From positions 15,585,001 through 15,649,000 of the forward strand of contig NC_134546.1 in the NCBI RefSeq assembly GCF_050624435.1: a DNA stretch of 64,000 nt. Direction: 5' to 3'. Shown one piece after another: positions 1 to 11,100 of this stretch. Both the position numbers and the translations under genes were made by a program. Within the stretch, counting starts at the first letter, position 1; every line of letters begins with the position of its first letter. This DNA is from Tenrec ecaudatus. Lineage: Eukaryota > Chordata > Mammalia > Afrosoricida > Tenrecidae. The notes under the pieces were generated by a model. It was not told the DNA's origin, did not search any database, and saw nothing but the letters and a program-made list of their open reading frames with translations.

Positions 1-554
1 TTTTCCTGTGGTGGGAAACCAATCTACACAGTGTCTTTCAGAGACAAATACTATATGATGGTTGATTTTTTAAAATTTTTTAAATGTATTGTTTTCAGTG
101 ACACTGCCATTTTTATATCTCAGTCGTGAGCGATTGGATTGAAGCAGGACCCAGGTCTGACCCTTCCTCTGTAGAACCCCTCCCACGTGGCCTCTGGCTG
201 GCCCATGCCAGGATACTCAATAAATGTGGCCTTCACAGTGAGGAGATTCCTGCAGTTGATGTTGCCGTTCATGCTACCCAGTTGGTATCTCCGTGCCTAG
301 CAGAATGGAGCTCTGTCCTGCACTAGCCCCTTGACAGGTTTCCAACCTGACCACTGTGATGCTTAAGTTCTTTTGTTTAGAGTAAACTATCCTCGCTATC
401 CACAGCAGAGGGGAGGTGCACAGGTAGACCAGGCATTATGGGAAGAGACTGCAGTAGAAACCGGTGGGAGGGGCTGTGGGCCTAGGAGCTTGCCACAGCT
501 CTTCCCTGATGGAGACCCCCATCCACGAGGGACCGGAGTGGTGTGGAAAGCCAA

Positions 555-722
555 ACTACACTGGTGCTGACTCAGTCACCCCATGCGGTTTTCAAACTTG
601 TGACTTTTAGGAAGCAAGTTGCTTGGCCTTTCTTCTGAGGCAATTCTGTGTGGGTGGGTTCAAACCACCAAGCTACTGCTTACTAGTGGAACACTTACCC
701 ACTTGCGCCACAGAGAGTGCTT
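555..722 (-). mobile_element. AfroSINE copy (Cys-rich-box subfamily with the ttcttc-gaggc block)
   Basis: A diverged antisense copy. The block cctttcttctgaggc and the anticodon-side stretch gggttcaaaccacc are recognisable. Confidence 0.55.
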
Positions 723-977
723 GAGAAATGCCAAGTGTCTAAGAGCTGGTATCCTCGGGACTAAAGTGCAGTGAGACCAAGCCCAATCTGTGAGCAGGGG
801 AATCCCGGGAGGAAGCTTCGGCCAGGTCTTCTGAGCGTTTGGGCCTTTGAGAGGCATGCGGGGCCATGGGAGAATGGGTAGCCGATCCCTTCATGGTTGT
901 CCTCTGACTTATAACCTAACCTAGTTGTACCGCTGGGGCAGGGGACTTGGAGAACCAAGAGCTCACAGGGCAGGGGC

Positions 978-1034
978 TGTGGGGGAAGGCCAGGCCCCCA
1001 CAACTAATCACATGTTCGATAAGTGCAATTGTAG

Positions 1035-1080
<46 letters not shown>

Positions 1081-1659
1081 ATAGCAAATAAGGAGAGATA
1101 GAAGAGAGATTGAAATAATGGAGTCAGACACAATTCATGGTAGCATGTTCAGCTCCTCTTGTTCGGGCCAGGAGAGCGGGTCAGGGGAAGGGGGACAAGG
1201 AGTGAGTACCAGGAGAGAGCTCTTTATTTTTAACCAAAGCTTATATAGCTTGGGGAGGGGGGTCATGCAAGCCCACTAATTACAGGTAAAGACATCACAG
1301 GAAAGGGTTGTACTATAGGTAGGTAATACAGTAATGGGGGAGGACAATCTAGGGGTATACATGCAATAGGAAGGGGAGGGATTGGGGACACACATATGAC
1401 AAGAAGGGCAGATCCTAGATACAGGGAGGCAGCCTGACTTTGAACTGTTCTCTGGCTCACTATAGAAACCATTATCACTATAGAAACCATTGTCACTGTA
1501 GAAACCATTATCAGAGGGCTCCACCTGTGGTGGGGACCAGACAGTAGTCTGAAGGCAGAAATGCATCTGACCTCCCACCATGTGCTGGGAAATAGCCTCT
1601 AATGTTTGGCATATCTTTGGGGGAGACAAAGCTGGGGAAAAGTCTCTTTTTATCCCACA
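978..1659 (-). mobile_element. Solo LTR, family A copy 1 (long form)
   Basis: The minus-strand element starts TGTGGGATA and ends CCCCCACA, flanked by near-identical 6-bp duplications AGGGGC (972-977) and AGGGGT (1660-1665). It carries a TATA-like box near 1241-1248 and an AATAAA (plus-strand TTTATT at 1223-1228). A (TA)n run has expanded near its 3' end. It aligns along its length with the LTR at 21772-22563. No retroviral gene is attached, so it is a solo LTR. Confidence 0.85.
1037..1077. repeat. (TA)n microsatellite
   Basis: About 20 uninterrupted TA units inside the LTR at 978-1659. Confidence 0.97.
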
Positions 1660-2980
1660 AGGGGTGGAGTCAGTTTACACATACCTTGCTGAGGCACTGT
1701 CATTTGCAAAAGAAAAATATTTTTGGGAAGCAGTTTGCATCTCATCAAGTCATAAGAAGATGTCGAAGCCACTTGACCCAGTAATGCTGCGGTGGGAATT
1801 GGCCCTAAGGAAGCAGTCTGAATGAGTGAAAATCCTTACGTGTCTCTAACCACATGTTAATTCATCAATGAAACAATTCATTAGAAGTGATACATTGGAG
1901 AAGTAGGTGAAGAGAGACTTACATTGGAGAAGTGGGTGAAGAGAGACTTCGGACGGTGTAATATATAACAAAATAAGCAAATGTGAAGAAAGCTGATGGT
2001 GCCCGACTATCAAGAGATAGTGTTTGGGGTCTTAAAGGCTTGAAGGTAAACAAGCAACCATCTAGCTCAGAAGCAACAAAGCCCACATGGAAGAAGCACA
2101 CCAGCCTGTGCGATCATGAGGTGTTGAAGGGTTTAGGTATCAGGCATCAAAGAACAAAATATCTTACCATAGTAAATGAGGAGGGGAGTGCGGAGTGGAG
2201 ACCCAAAGCCCATTTGTAGGCCACTGGAGATCCCCTTGCAGAGGACTCTCGGGGAGAAGATGAGCCAGACAGGGTGTGATTTAGCAACGATGAAAAATGC
2301 AACTTTCCTCTAGTTCCTAAATGCTTCCCCCCACCCCCCACACACACCACTATCATGAGCCTAATTCTACTTTGCAAGTGTGGCTAGACCAGAGGATGGA
2401 CACTGGTACAGATAGGAACTGGAAACACAGGGACTCCAGGGCGGATGACCCTTCAGGACCAGTGGTGTGAGTGGTGATACTGGGAGGGTAGAAGGAGGGT
2501 GGATTGGAAAGGGGGAACTGATTACAAGGATCTACATGTGACCTCCTCCCTGGGGGACGGACAACAGAAAAGTGGGGGGAGGGAGACGTTGGACAGGGCA
2601 AGATATGGCAAGATAATAATTTATAAATTATCAAGGGTTCATGAGGGAGTGGGGAGTGGGAAGGGAGGGGAAAAAATGAGGACCTGATGCCAAGGGCTTA
2701 AGTGGAGAGCAAATGTTTTGAGAATGATGAGGGCATTGAAGGTGCAGATGTGCTTTACACAATTGATGTATGTATGGATTGTGATAAGAGTTGTATGAGC
2801 CCCTAATAAAATGATTAAAAAAGATATGACAAAATAATAATAATGTATAAATTATCAAGGGTTCTTGGGGGAAGAGGAAGTGGGGAGGGAAGGGAAAAAT
2901 GACTTGATACCAAGGGCTCAAGTAGAAAACAAGTGTTTTGAGAATGATGAGGGAAACAAATGTACCAAAGTGCTTGACAC

Positions 2981-3028
2981 GATGGATGGATGGATGGATG
3001 GATGGATGGATGGATGGATGTATGGATG
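2981..3028 (+). repeat. (GGAT)n microsatellite
   Basis: Tandem ATGG/GGAT units that expanded within the L1 3' UTR, where other copies have a single atggatgtatggattg. Confidence 0.95.
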
Positions 3029-3091
3029 GATTGTGGTAAGAGTTGTACAAGCCCCCAATAAAATGATTTTTAAAATATATATATTATACAA

Positions 3092-3701
3092 TGCCAGGGG
3101 AAGCCAGCCCCTAACACATGATCACGGGTCCAATAGGCACAATCGTACAGTGATAATAAGTAAAGATCATAGTAAAGTTACAGAGAGCATGAGAGATAGA
3201 AAAGAAATATTGAAATAAATGGAGTTAGACACAATTCATAGTAGCATGCTCACCTCAGCCCTGCTTGGTGGTCCACATGGAGGGGGAGAGAGAGACTTTA
3301 ATGCTGACCAAGGCTTTTATATTCTCTGGGGACATGCAAGCCCCCTAATTGCAGGTGAGGACCTACGTCACAGGAAGGGGTTGTGCTATAGGTAATACAG
3401 TAATGGGAGGGGGTGATCTAGGGGTATCCATGTAATAGGAAGAGGAAGGATTGGGGTACACATGTGACAAGGTGGTGGATCCTAGAGTCAGGATGGCAGC
3501 TTAACTTTGACCTGTTTTCTGACTCTCCATAGGAACCATTATCTTAGGGTGTAAACCCCACCTACAGGAACCAAGCTAATGGTTGCAAGCTTCAGGGAGA
3601 AGTAATCCATTGTCTCCAGCACCAGGGAGCAGGCCCACCCCTGTGGTGTGGGGAGACAGCAGAGCAGTCTGCCTCCAGGGAGGGTCTGACCTCCCCCCAC
3701 A
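3092..3701 (-). mobile_element. Solo LTR, family A copy 2 (short form)
   Basis: A 610-bp element with TG...CA ends and perfect 6-bp duplications ATACAA at 3086-3091 and 3702-3707. On the minus strand a TATAAAA box (plus-strand 3316-3322) precedes an ATTAAA signal (plus-strand 3297-3302), the usual U3-R order. It lacks the roughly 75-bp 5' extension of copies 1 and 3. It sits in the A-rich tail of the L1 at 1885-3775. Confidence 0.9.
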
Positions 3702-3741
3702 ATACAATAAAATAAATATATACAATTAAAAAATAAGACTT

Positions 3742-3758
3742 GGGCGGGGGGGGGGGGG
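3742..3758 (+). repeat. Poly-G run
   Basis: An almost unbroken G run at the end of the L1 tail, just before the target-site duplication. Confidence 0.85.
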
Positions 3759-4183
3759 AAAAGTGATACATTGGACCACACACAATCTGGGAACTCTGCT
3801 AGGCAAGAGAAGGTGTTCAGTTCGGCCATGCGTGTAACAGTAGAGGATAATAAAGGACCCAAAGCACTGCCCTGGTTTCAAGGCAATCTGAGAGACCCAT
3901 GTGACAGACTGCCGTGCTGTCACGCTGTGCTGTGCTGTGCCGTGAAGCAGGCAGGCTGCAAACTGCCCGTCAGCAGCAGGGGTTGAGGGCACTTTCTTGT
4001 GCATCTACTGCATGGGCTTGACTTCTGAGTCACCCACTGGCTACCTGGCCTGGCCAGGTTCATTGCTGCCTGTAAGACCTGAAGGTAAGGTAGGCATGAT
4101 GTTTCCTCCCGCGGTTGCCGTCAACAGTAAACGAGAACCAGTGTGTAAAGTGCCTAGCACGATTCCTAGCACCTGCTGAGGAC

Positions 4184-4565
4184 TCTGAGAGCCCTGGCGT
4201 GACGGATGTGACACGTGTTGGGTCAGCAGTTTGAAACCACCGGCCGCTTGCTCTGGGGCAGCAAAATGAGGCTTTCTACTCCCATAAAGAGTTCACTCCC
4301 TCATCCTCTCCCACCCACCTCACTGCTATCAGGTTGACTCCTAGCGACACTAGAGGGTAGATTCGAACAGCCCCTCTCGGTTTCTGAGACTGTAAACCCT
4401 TTGGGTTTAGAAAGCCTTCATCTCTCTCTGTCAGAGCAGCTGGTGGGTTCAAACTGCCGATCTTGTAGTTAGCAGCACCCCAACATGTCACCACATCCAG
4501 GGCACAGTGGTTGACCACAACGCGGTTATAGTCTTGGAAACCGGAATTGACTCAATGGCAGAGAG
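4184..4565 (+). mobile_element. AfroSINE split by an antisense AfroSINE
   Basis: The sense head (gtcagcagtttgaaaccacc) occupies about 4184-4294, and its tail resumes at about 4523-4565 (gtcttggaaacc, gactcaatggcagagag). A full antisense copy sits between them at about 4300-4510. Confidence 0.75.
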
Positions 4566-4576
4566 ACAAGTACTCT

Positions 4577-4762
4577 GAGGCTCTGGGTGGTGCAGTTACT
4601 TCACTCAGCTGCTCATTGGAAGGCTCATCATGTCAGTCCACCTAGCGGTGCCTTGGAAGAATGGCCTGGCACAATCTACTTCCATTGAAAACCCCGTGAA
4701 GCACAGTTCTATTCTGATAAATAGGGGGCTGCCATGGGGCAGAGTCGCCCCTGTGACCACTG
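4577..4762 (+). mobile_element. AfroSINE, second subfamily
   Basis: The sense copy keeps the agtccacctagcggtgcctt block and the tattctgataaatagggg stretch typical of the subfamily at 25608-25800. Confidence 0.6.
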
Positions 4763-4987
4763 ATGTTTGGAATAAGTTCTCAGTCCACACAAGTTGCAAG
4801 AATGTGGCCAGCAGACAACGTCTGATGGGAATGGCCCCACATCGACAGCCACAGGAGAGAGCACGGCTGATTTCTCTCCCCGAACTCATTTTCTGTCCAT
4901 GTATTAAAACCTTCGCGCTTAGAGAAACCTCCAAACCGGCAAAGGATTTCTCAGAATGTCAGGTGGGCCTGTGCTCTCTCTTTCCAG

Positions 4988-5195
4988 CGGTGTTTGGCCA
5001 GCGCTTGGATGAGACTGTTGCCTACGAACAGAAATTTGGGCCCCACCTCGTGCCCATCCTGGTGGAGAAGTGTGCGGAGTTCATCTTGGAGCACGGCCTG
5101 AATGAAGAAGGCATCTTCCGCCTGCCCGGCCAGGACAACTTGGTGAAACAGCTGAGAGATGCCTTCGATGCTGGGGAGCGGCCCTCCTTTGCCAG
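4988..5195 (+). CDS. ARHGAP25: ARHGAP25 coding exon: start of RhoGAP domain with arginine finger
   Basis: The acceptor is tttccag at 4981-4987 and the donor GTATGC at 5196. The exon begins with two bases that finish a split codon and then reads [17 protein letters not shown]. The catalytic arginine finger is the CGC codon at 5119-5121 in [10 protein letters not shown]. The exon ends on a split AG, which joins the next exon's G to make Arg. The last full codon (GCC, 5191-5193) is Ala, where family members have Asp. Confidence 0.95.
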
Positions 5196-8100
5196 GTATG
5201 CTGACCTCACCCGTCACGTCATGTCCCCGCCTCACTCACTTCCCTGCTGCTTGGGGGAGACAGACTTCTCTCCGGTTGAGCCATGGGAAAGCATGGATGC
5301 TTCTGAGAGCCGTGGCTCCCAAGGGAGCTTTTCCTTGGGTGTGTGATTCAGAACCAGGGAGCATAGACAGGGAGGATGTTGGGCATGTAGATAAACGGTG
5401 CGGTAGACCAGAACGAGAGCCTTCCAGAGAATTTGAGATATAGGCTGTGAGAGGAAGCCCAGTCTTAATGCCCAAGTGTAGGGGGGGATGAGGAACATGG
5501 GCAAGCTGAGCTGGCTGAATCAAGAGAGTCGGCTCTGCTGCAGAGTGCTGGGTAATGATTGGGAAGGACTCCAGGGGTCTCACTCAGGCTTCCAGAAGTA
5601 GCCAGAACCGGCTGTCAGGGTGTCGATGCCAACCCATGCCACAGCTATGTGCGTCAGAATAGAATTGTACTCTCAAGTGATCAATGGCCGTGATCTTCAG
5701 GGGCATCTTGCCAGGCTGTTCTTAGGCGCTACCTCTGTGTGGATTCGAACCACCAACCTCTTGGTTAGTAGTCACGTGCTTCATCATGTCCGCTACACAC
5801 TGCACCACTCTGAGCCTCGATCTGAGGCCCTCTCCTCTGTCCCTCCCTGTGTGGAGCATGGCCGGTGCAGGGGCATTTCTCCCACCAGTCCCCTCCTTCC
5901 CCACTTGCTCTCCTCACCCGTCACCCAGCAGAGGTTTCCTTCTCTTGGAGCTGAGCCAGTGCAGCCCCCGCCCCAGCGTCGCTGGACCCCTAAAGCCCAA
6001 CACCCACCCCCAGTGGCTGCTCCTCCTCCCGCCCCACTCTCCCCATGCTCCCAGTCAGCGCCATTGTCAGCAGGGCCACCGTCTGTCTCTCCTGTCCTGG
6101 CATGGAATAGGCTCATTTACCAAGAGTGTCATCTGTGCTCCCAGGGGTCCCCAGGAGGAGCTGCGGGTGAGTGGACGGGTTCCTGGAACAAGAGTGCATT
6201 TCGGGCACTAAATGGGAAGGTCTTTCAGTTGCGTGATGAATCACACTCCACCGCCAGGAACCTGCCCTTTCTGCTGAGCTCCTTTCTATTCACGCTCTTC
6301 TCCGCTCTCCCTTTTGCTGGATCAGAAGGGACAGGCGGGCTGTTGCTAAAACCAGCAAACAGGAAGCCAAGAGCGATCAGGTGATGACTCCGTTTGCCTT
6401 TAGCTTAAAGTACTCTCCTGGGGTCGATCCAGTGCATGCTAACTCACAGCGACCCCTGTGGCTTCTGGATGCTGGGTAATGATTCTGAAGGTCTCCAGGG
6501 GCCCTACTCAGGCTTCCAGAAGTAGCCAGAACTGTTGATGGGAGTAGAAGGCCCAGTCTTTTTCCTGAGGAGCTGCTGGTGGTGTAGAACTGCTGACCAT
6601 GAGGATTGCAGCCTGAGAAGCAACCACCACACCACTGTGTTAACCCATGATGCCAGCCCAGGGCCCGTTCAGCCATTGATTCTTATTAAAGACTGCAAGG
6701 AGGAATGTCCGCATCTCCACCCATGAGAACTGAGGGGTAGAGTTTACATGTTGTTAGGACGAAGGGTCCAGGTCTCTTAATCATCGCCCCAGTGGGCATA
6801 ACCCATTGCCGTCTAGTCAATTCTGACTCACAGTAACCCTAGAGAGAGTTTCTGAGGCCACAGGTCTTTATGGGAGCAGGTAACCGCCTCTTTCTCCCAA
6901 GAAATGCCAGGTGGGTTTGAACCACAGACCTTGTGGTTAGCTGCCCACCACTTCCCCGACAGCACCGTGTTAGCCTCAGAGCCCCAAATTAAGTGAAGGA
7001 GAATAAGGACGAATTATCTACTAGAGTCTAGGCCCTGTTCCTGATAAACAGGAAACATGGGCACATAATCTCCTTGTCAAGATCCTACTGGGCTGCATTC
7101 TGCGTGGCCACAAAGCTGATGTGTTCTGATAGGCATAGTTCAGAGAAAAATGGAGGTACGGACATGATACATGATAAGTGTCAGTTTTGGGTGGGTGTGG
7201 GGGTGGGGGTGGATGTCAGCAGAACTCTGTTTGATGAACCCCTCTTTGATGGATCGGGTATTGATCGAGTCATTCCTGGAGTCAGTACCACCCAGGCCGC
7301 ATTATAGGTGTGTAAGCAGAAGCCGAAAGCAGCTGTCTGTAAAGCAGAATCATCACCTGCGATTGCTTTTGGCTTCCTGTGTACATTGACTTGCTCTTCG
7401 CCCCCGAGTTCGTTGTTTAATTACTTCACTTAAGGATGTTTCCTTGGGATGGAGGAGCTACACTTTGAAGTCTGAGTCAGCCCTGTCACGACAGGCCACA
7501 GACACCGACCTAAACCTCTCTAGAAGTCAGAAGGCAATCTACACAGCTTGAAAACTAGAGGTGGGAAATAGGAGATGCAAGTCAAAACAGAGAGGCTTTG
7601 ACATGGTCTGATGGGTGGAGGAAGACCTCCCCAAGAGGAGGACATGTACGCCAAGACTCAACTAACAAGGGAGCAGTGGGGGCTTAGCGAGGCGATCTGG
7701 GATTGGGCAGTTCTCTGTAGAGTTCAGTGTTTGGGGATGATTTCCATAACTGCAGTCTTATTATTATTTAAAATATCTATACCTATGGTATATATTACGT
7801 AACCCCTTCTCTTATTTAACTTAGATCTCTTTGCTGGATTCGTGTCCCCTGAATCAACTCTGGAGCCATTTGGCTTTTTAATTGCTTTTTCTTCCCAAGA
7901 TGCGGGCGTAGTGCAATATAGGAAACACACTTTTTAGTCACTTCGACAGGAAGCCTTTTACTTTTCCAGTTTGGTGGCATTCATGACAGTTACCATGTTG
8001 TGCAACTCAGCTCTGTGCCTCTTAAACGGCATCTTCTCGCTTTCTCTTTTTGCTTGCCACTGGCAGCCACTTATCCATGGGATCTATATTTGCCTATTCT

Positions 8101-11100
8101 AGCAAAAGCTAAGCTTTCTGATTGATGACTGTGTTAGGCCAGGTTGACTAGAGAAACAAATCCAGTGACATTCATATGTGTGTAAGTGAGAACTTTATAT
8201 CAAGAAGTAATGATAGCATCAATAAAACATCCCAGCCCAGTCCACATCATGTCTATACATCCATTACTAGCCCATAAGCCCCTCTGCAGATTCACGAAGC
8301 CACGTGCAATGATGCAGAATGCAGGAACATCACCGGCCGGTGGGTGCAAAGTCTTGTGGATCCAATGGAAGCGGGCTCATCTGTAGGGCTAGCGCAGGTC
8401 TCAGCGTGACTCAACAGGAAGGTGAGGGCAGAGAGGAGGTCCCCAGCACCCTCCTGATGAGGTGGTCGTTCCCACAAGGAGGCACCATCAGACTGTGACC
8501 TGTTTGACAGGTTAGACTCCACCTCTTATATCTTCAAGTGGACACGGAATTATGTAACTACCACAATCATGTACACTTCAGTTCCTGGTTTTCTTCACTG
8601 CTTGCCTGGTTGCATTTTGAGTTCTGAGCCCGGGCCAGGCAGTGGATCGTGGGCTGGTGCATAAACTCTGGAGGCAGGGAGACCAGCTAGGAGGCTGTGA
8701 CAGTCTTCCCTGCAAAAGATGACAGTGTTCTGAGCAAGGTAGAAAACGTGGGGACAGATTCCGACTGATTCGCATAGTGTTTGGAGCCCCGGTGGCTTAG
8801 TGGGTTGCACACTGGGCTACTAACCACAAGGTCAGCAGTTCGAAACCACCAGTTACTCTGTTGGAGAAAGATAAGGCTTTTTACTCCCTTGAAGATTTAG
8901 TCTTGAAAGCCCACAGAGGCAGTTCTGCTCTGTCCTATCTCACGCTCACTCACTGCCATCCAGTCAATGCTGACTCATAGCACCCCCCTGTGAGTTTCCA
9001 AAACTGTCATTACTCACGAGGAAGCCCAGTCTTGCTCCTGTGGAGTTGCTAGTGGTTTTGAACTGCCAACCATGAGGGTTGCAGCCCCACTCATAACCAT
9101 TATGCCACTAGGGCTCCTTACTCTCTTCTATGGGCTTGCTAAGGAGTTGGAAGTGACTCAATGGCAGGGAGTAATCATAGCAGTAGGAGAGAACATCTGT
9201 TTGGTAGAATCGAGGGTGTGGGAAGTGTAATTGGATGCACGGGGGTGGAGTGAAAGGCCCTAACCAAACCAGAATTTTGGGTTTGATGAAGACATTTGGG
9301 TGGACTGCATTGCAGGGATCCTCAGAGGCAGCTGTTGGGCAAATTGCCAGCTAGTTGTTTTTCTGCACTTCCTCTGGGCCTTCTCCAGGTAAATTCAGAG
9401 AGGTGCTTTCCCCAGCTTGTCTTTGCCCAGTAGTATTTTTAGGCAGTGACTCAGCAGAATCTCCATGTTCAGTGACTGGTTCCCACCCTAGATTTCCATG
9501 GGCGTGGGCAGCAGGAGCCCAGACCGGGCTCTGCGCCAGCCCCTGTTCTCCTTTTGAGGTAGAGAGTTCATGGGCGACAAAAGACACCTGCAACTCACAG
9601 GCTGGAACACCCCAGAAAAAGGTGCATGGACCAAGGAGATGGAGCTTTAGGACCAACCCTCAATGCTCTGGTTTCCACACCCTCCACCAGCTGCCTTCTT
9701 CCCCTTCTGTCAAATCCATGCCTCTGCCCGCATCCAAGAGGTATTTTCACCCAGCCTGGGGGTGTCGGAGCATCGGGGCTACACGCTGGGCTGCTCCCCA
9801 GAAGCTCAGTAGTCTGAAACCGCTATCCCCTCTGAGGGGAAAAGATGGGGTTTTCTCCTCCCATAAAGATTTACAGTCTCAGAAACCCACAGGAGCAGTT
9901 GTGCCCTGTCCTCTAGGGTCCCTGTGAGTTGGCATCAACTCGATGGCAGAGAGTTGGGTTTGGGTGGTACCAGTGTTCCTTTGACTTCTGATTGAAATTG
10001 GGGGGATGGGGGTAGTGGTGTAGTGAACCCATATGATGCCCCTGGAAAGACAGGCCAGGTGGCCCGCTTCTCCAGGACAGCCAGCGGAGGCTCTGTGGAG
10101 CTGAGTTCTAGTCTGACATACCCAGGCTCGCCCGCAGTCAGAATCAGCTCAATGGAAACAGGCGCTGGTGTCAATGTTCCTCACTACCACGGAGACACTT
10201 CTATTGTCTAGACCACGGAGCACATTGAAATGCTTACTTGCATGGTCTCTGAAGAAGGGCAGTTTTTCTGGAGATCCTGGGAATCAGCATTTCGTGGCGA
10301 ACGAGCTCCATGTATATGGTAGAGCCAGCCCTCTGTCCTCCTGCAGAGGAAAGGCAATAAACCCAGGAGCCAGGGGTTGTCAAAGTCTCCCATAACCTCA
10401 CGGACACTCAAACTGAACTGCCATCGAATTGATCCTGACGTACAGGAACCCCATAGAACAGGGTACAGCAGCCACTGTGCATTTCGGAGACTGTTGTTGT
10501 TTACAGGAGTAGAAAGCCTGGTCTGTCTCCCATGGGGTGACTGGTGGTTTCGAACTGCTGATCTTGCTGTTAGCGGCCCAATATGTAACTACTATGCCAC
10601 TAGGGCTTCCTTCCATAAATTAAGCATATGTTAGACACCTGACCACGCCAGATGGTCTCTGTTGTGGAAGCAGCCAGAGGCAAGGGGAAAATAAATGAGT
10701 TTTATTTATGAACACTGAAATATGGATTCACATCACAAAATTTTCTCTCTCTCTCTCTCTCGCTCGCTCTTTTAGTTTCTTTCCAGCTATTTAAAATGTA
10801 AGGAGCCCGGGGGTTATAGTAGTTATGGGCTGGGCTGCTTACTGCAAGGTCAGCAGTTTGAAACCATCAGTCACTCCAGGGTAGAAAGATGAGACTTTTT
10901 CCTCCCATAAAGGATAGCAGGTCTCAGAAACCCACAGGGGCAGTTGTCCCCTATCCTATAAGGTCATTGCGTCCATATTGACTCAATGGTAGTGAGTTTA
11001 TTTTAAAATGTTAGGACCGCTCTCGGCTCTCACAGGCTCCTACAGGCCTTACCAACACAAGCAGCGAGCCCGGTGGGCTACGGTTTGCCAACTGCTGTCC

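Larger units (their letters stand above)
1885..3775 (+). mobile_element. L1 3' end insertion with tandem 3' UTR segments, hosting an LTR
   Basis: L1 3' UTR sequence fills 1900-3091, with two successive 3' ends, each finishing in an AATAAA-type signal and A-rich tail (near 2805 and 3057). The A-rich tail resumes after the LTR at 3092-3701. The whole block is bounded by the 15-bp direct repeat AAGTGATACATTGGA at 1885-1899 and 3761-3775, the signature of L1 target-primed insertion. The 3' UTR matches the minus-strand copy at 18161-19460. No ORF2 remains. Confidence 0.8.
1..4987 (+). other. ARHGAP25: ARHGAP25 intron (partial), repeat-filled
   Basis: This is the intron upstream of the first RhoGAP exon. 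I found no PH-domain exon in it. It holds an antisense AfroSINE, solo LTRs, an L1 3' end and nested AfroSINEs, listed separately. Positions 1-550 show nothing I recognise. Confidence 0.75.

Noticed and set aside
4630-5346. A 238-codon open frame that could look like a complete small RhoGAP gene
   Set aside because: Only 4988-5195 is coding. The flanks are AfroSINE and intron read-through, and the splice sites are strong.
5620-6384. A 254-codon open frame on the + strand
   Set aside because: It crosses an antisense AfroSINE, has low-complexity Pro/Ser content and no family match, so it is chance within an ARHGAP25 intron.
8783-8850. tRNA-like A-box and B-box that could suggest a tRNA gene
   Set aside because: They belong to the tRNA-derived head of an AfroSINE; there is no cloverleaf with an intact acceptor stem.
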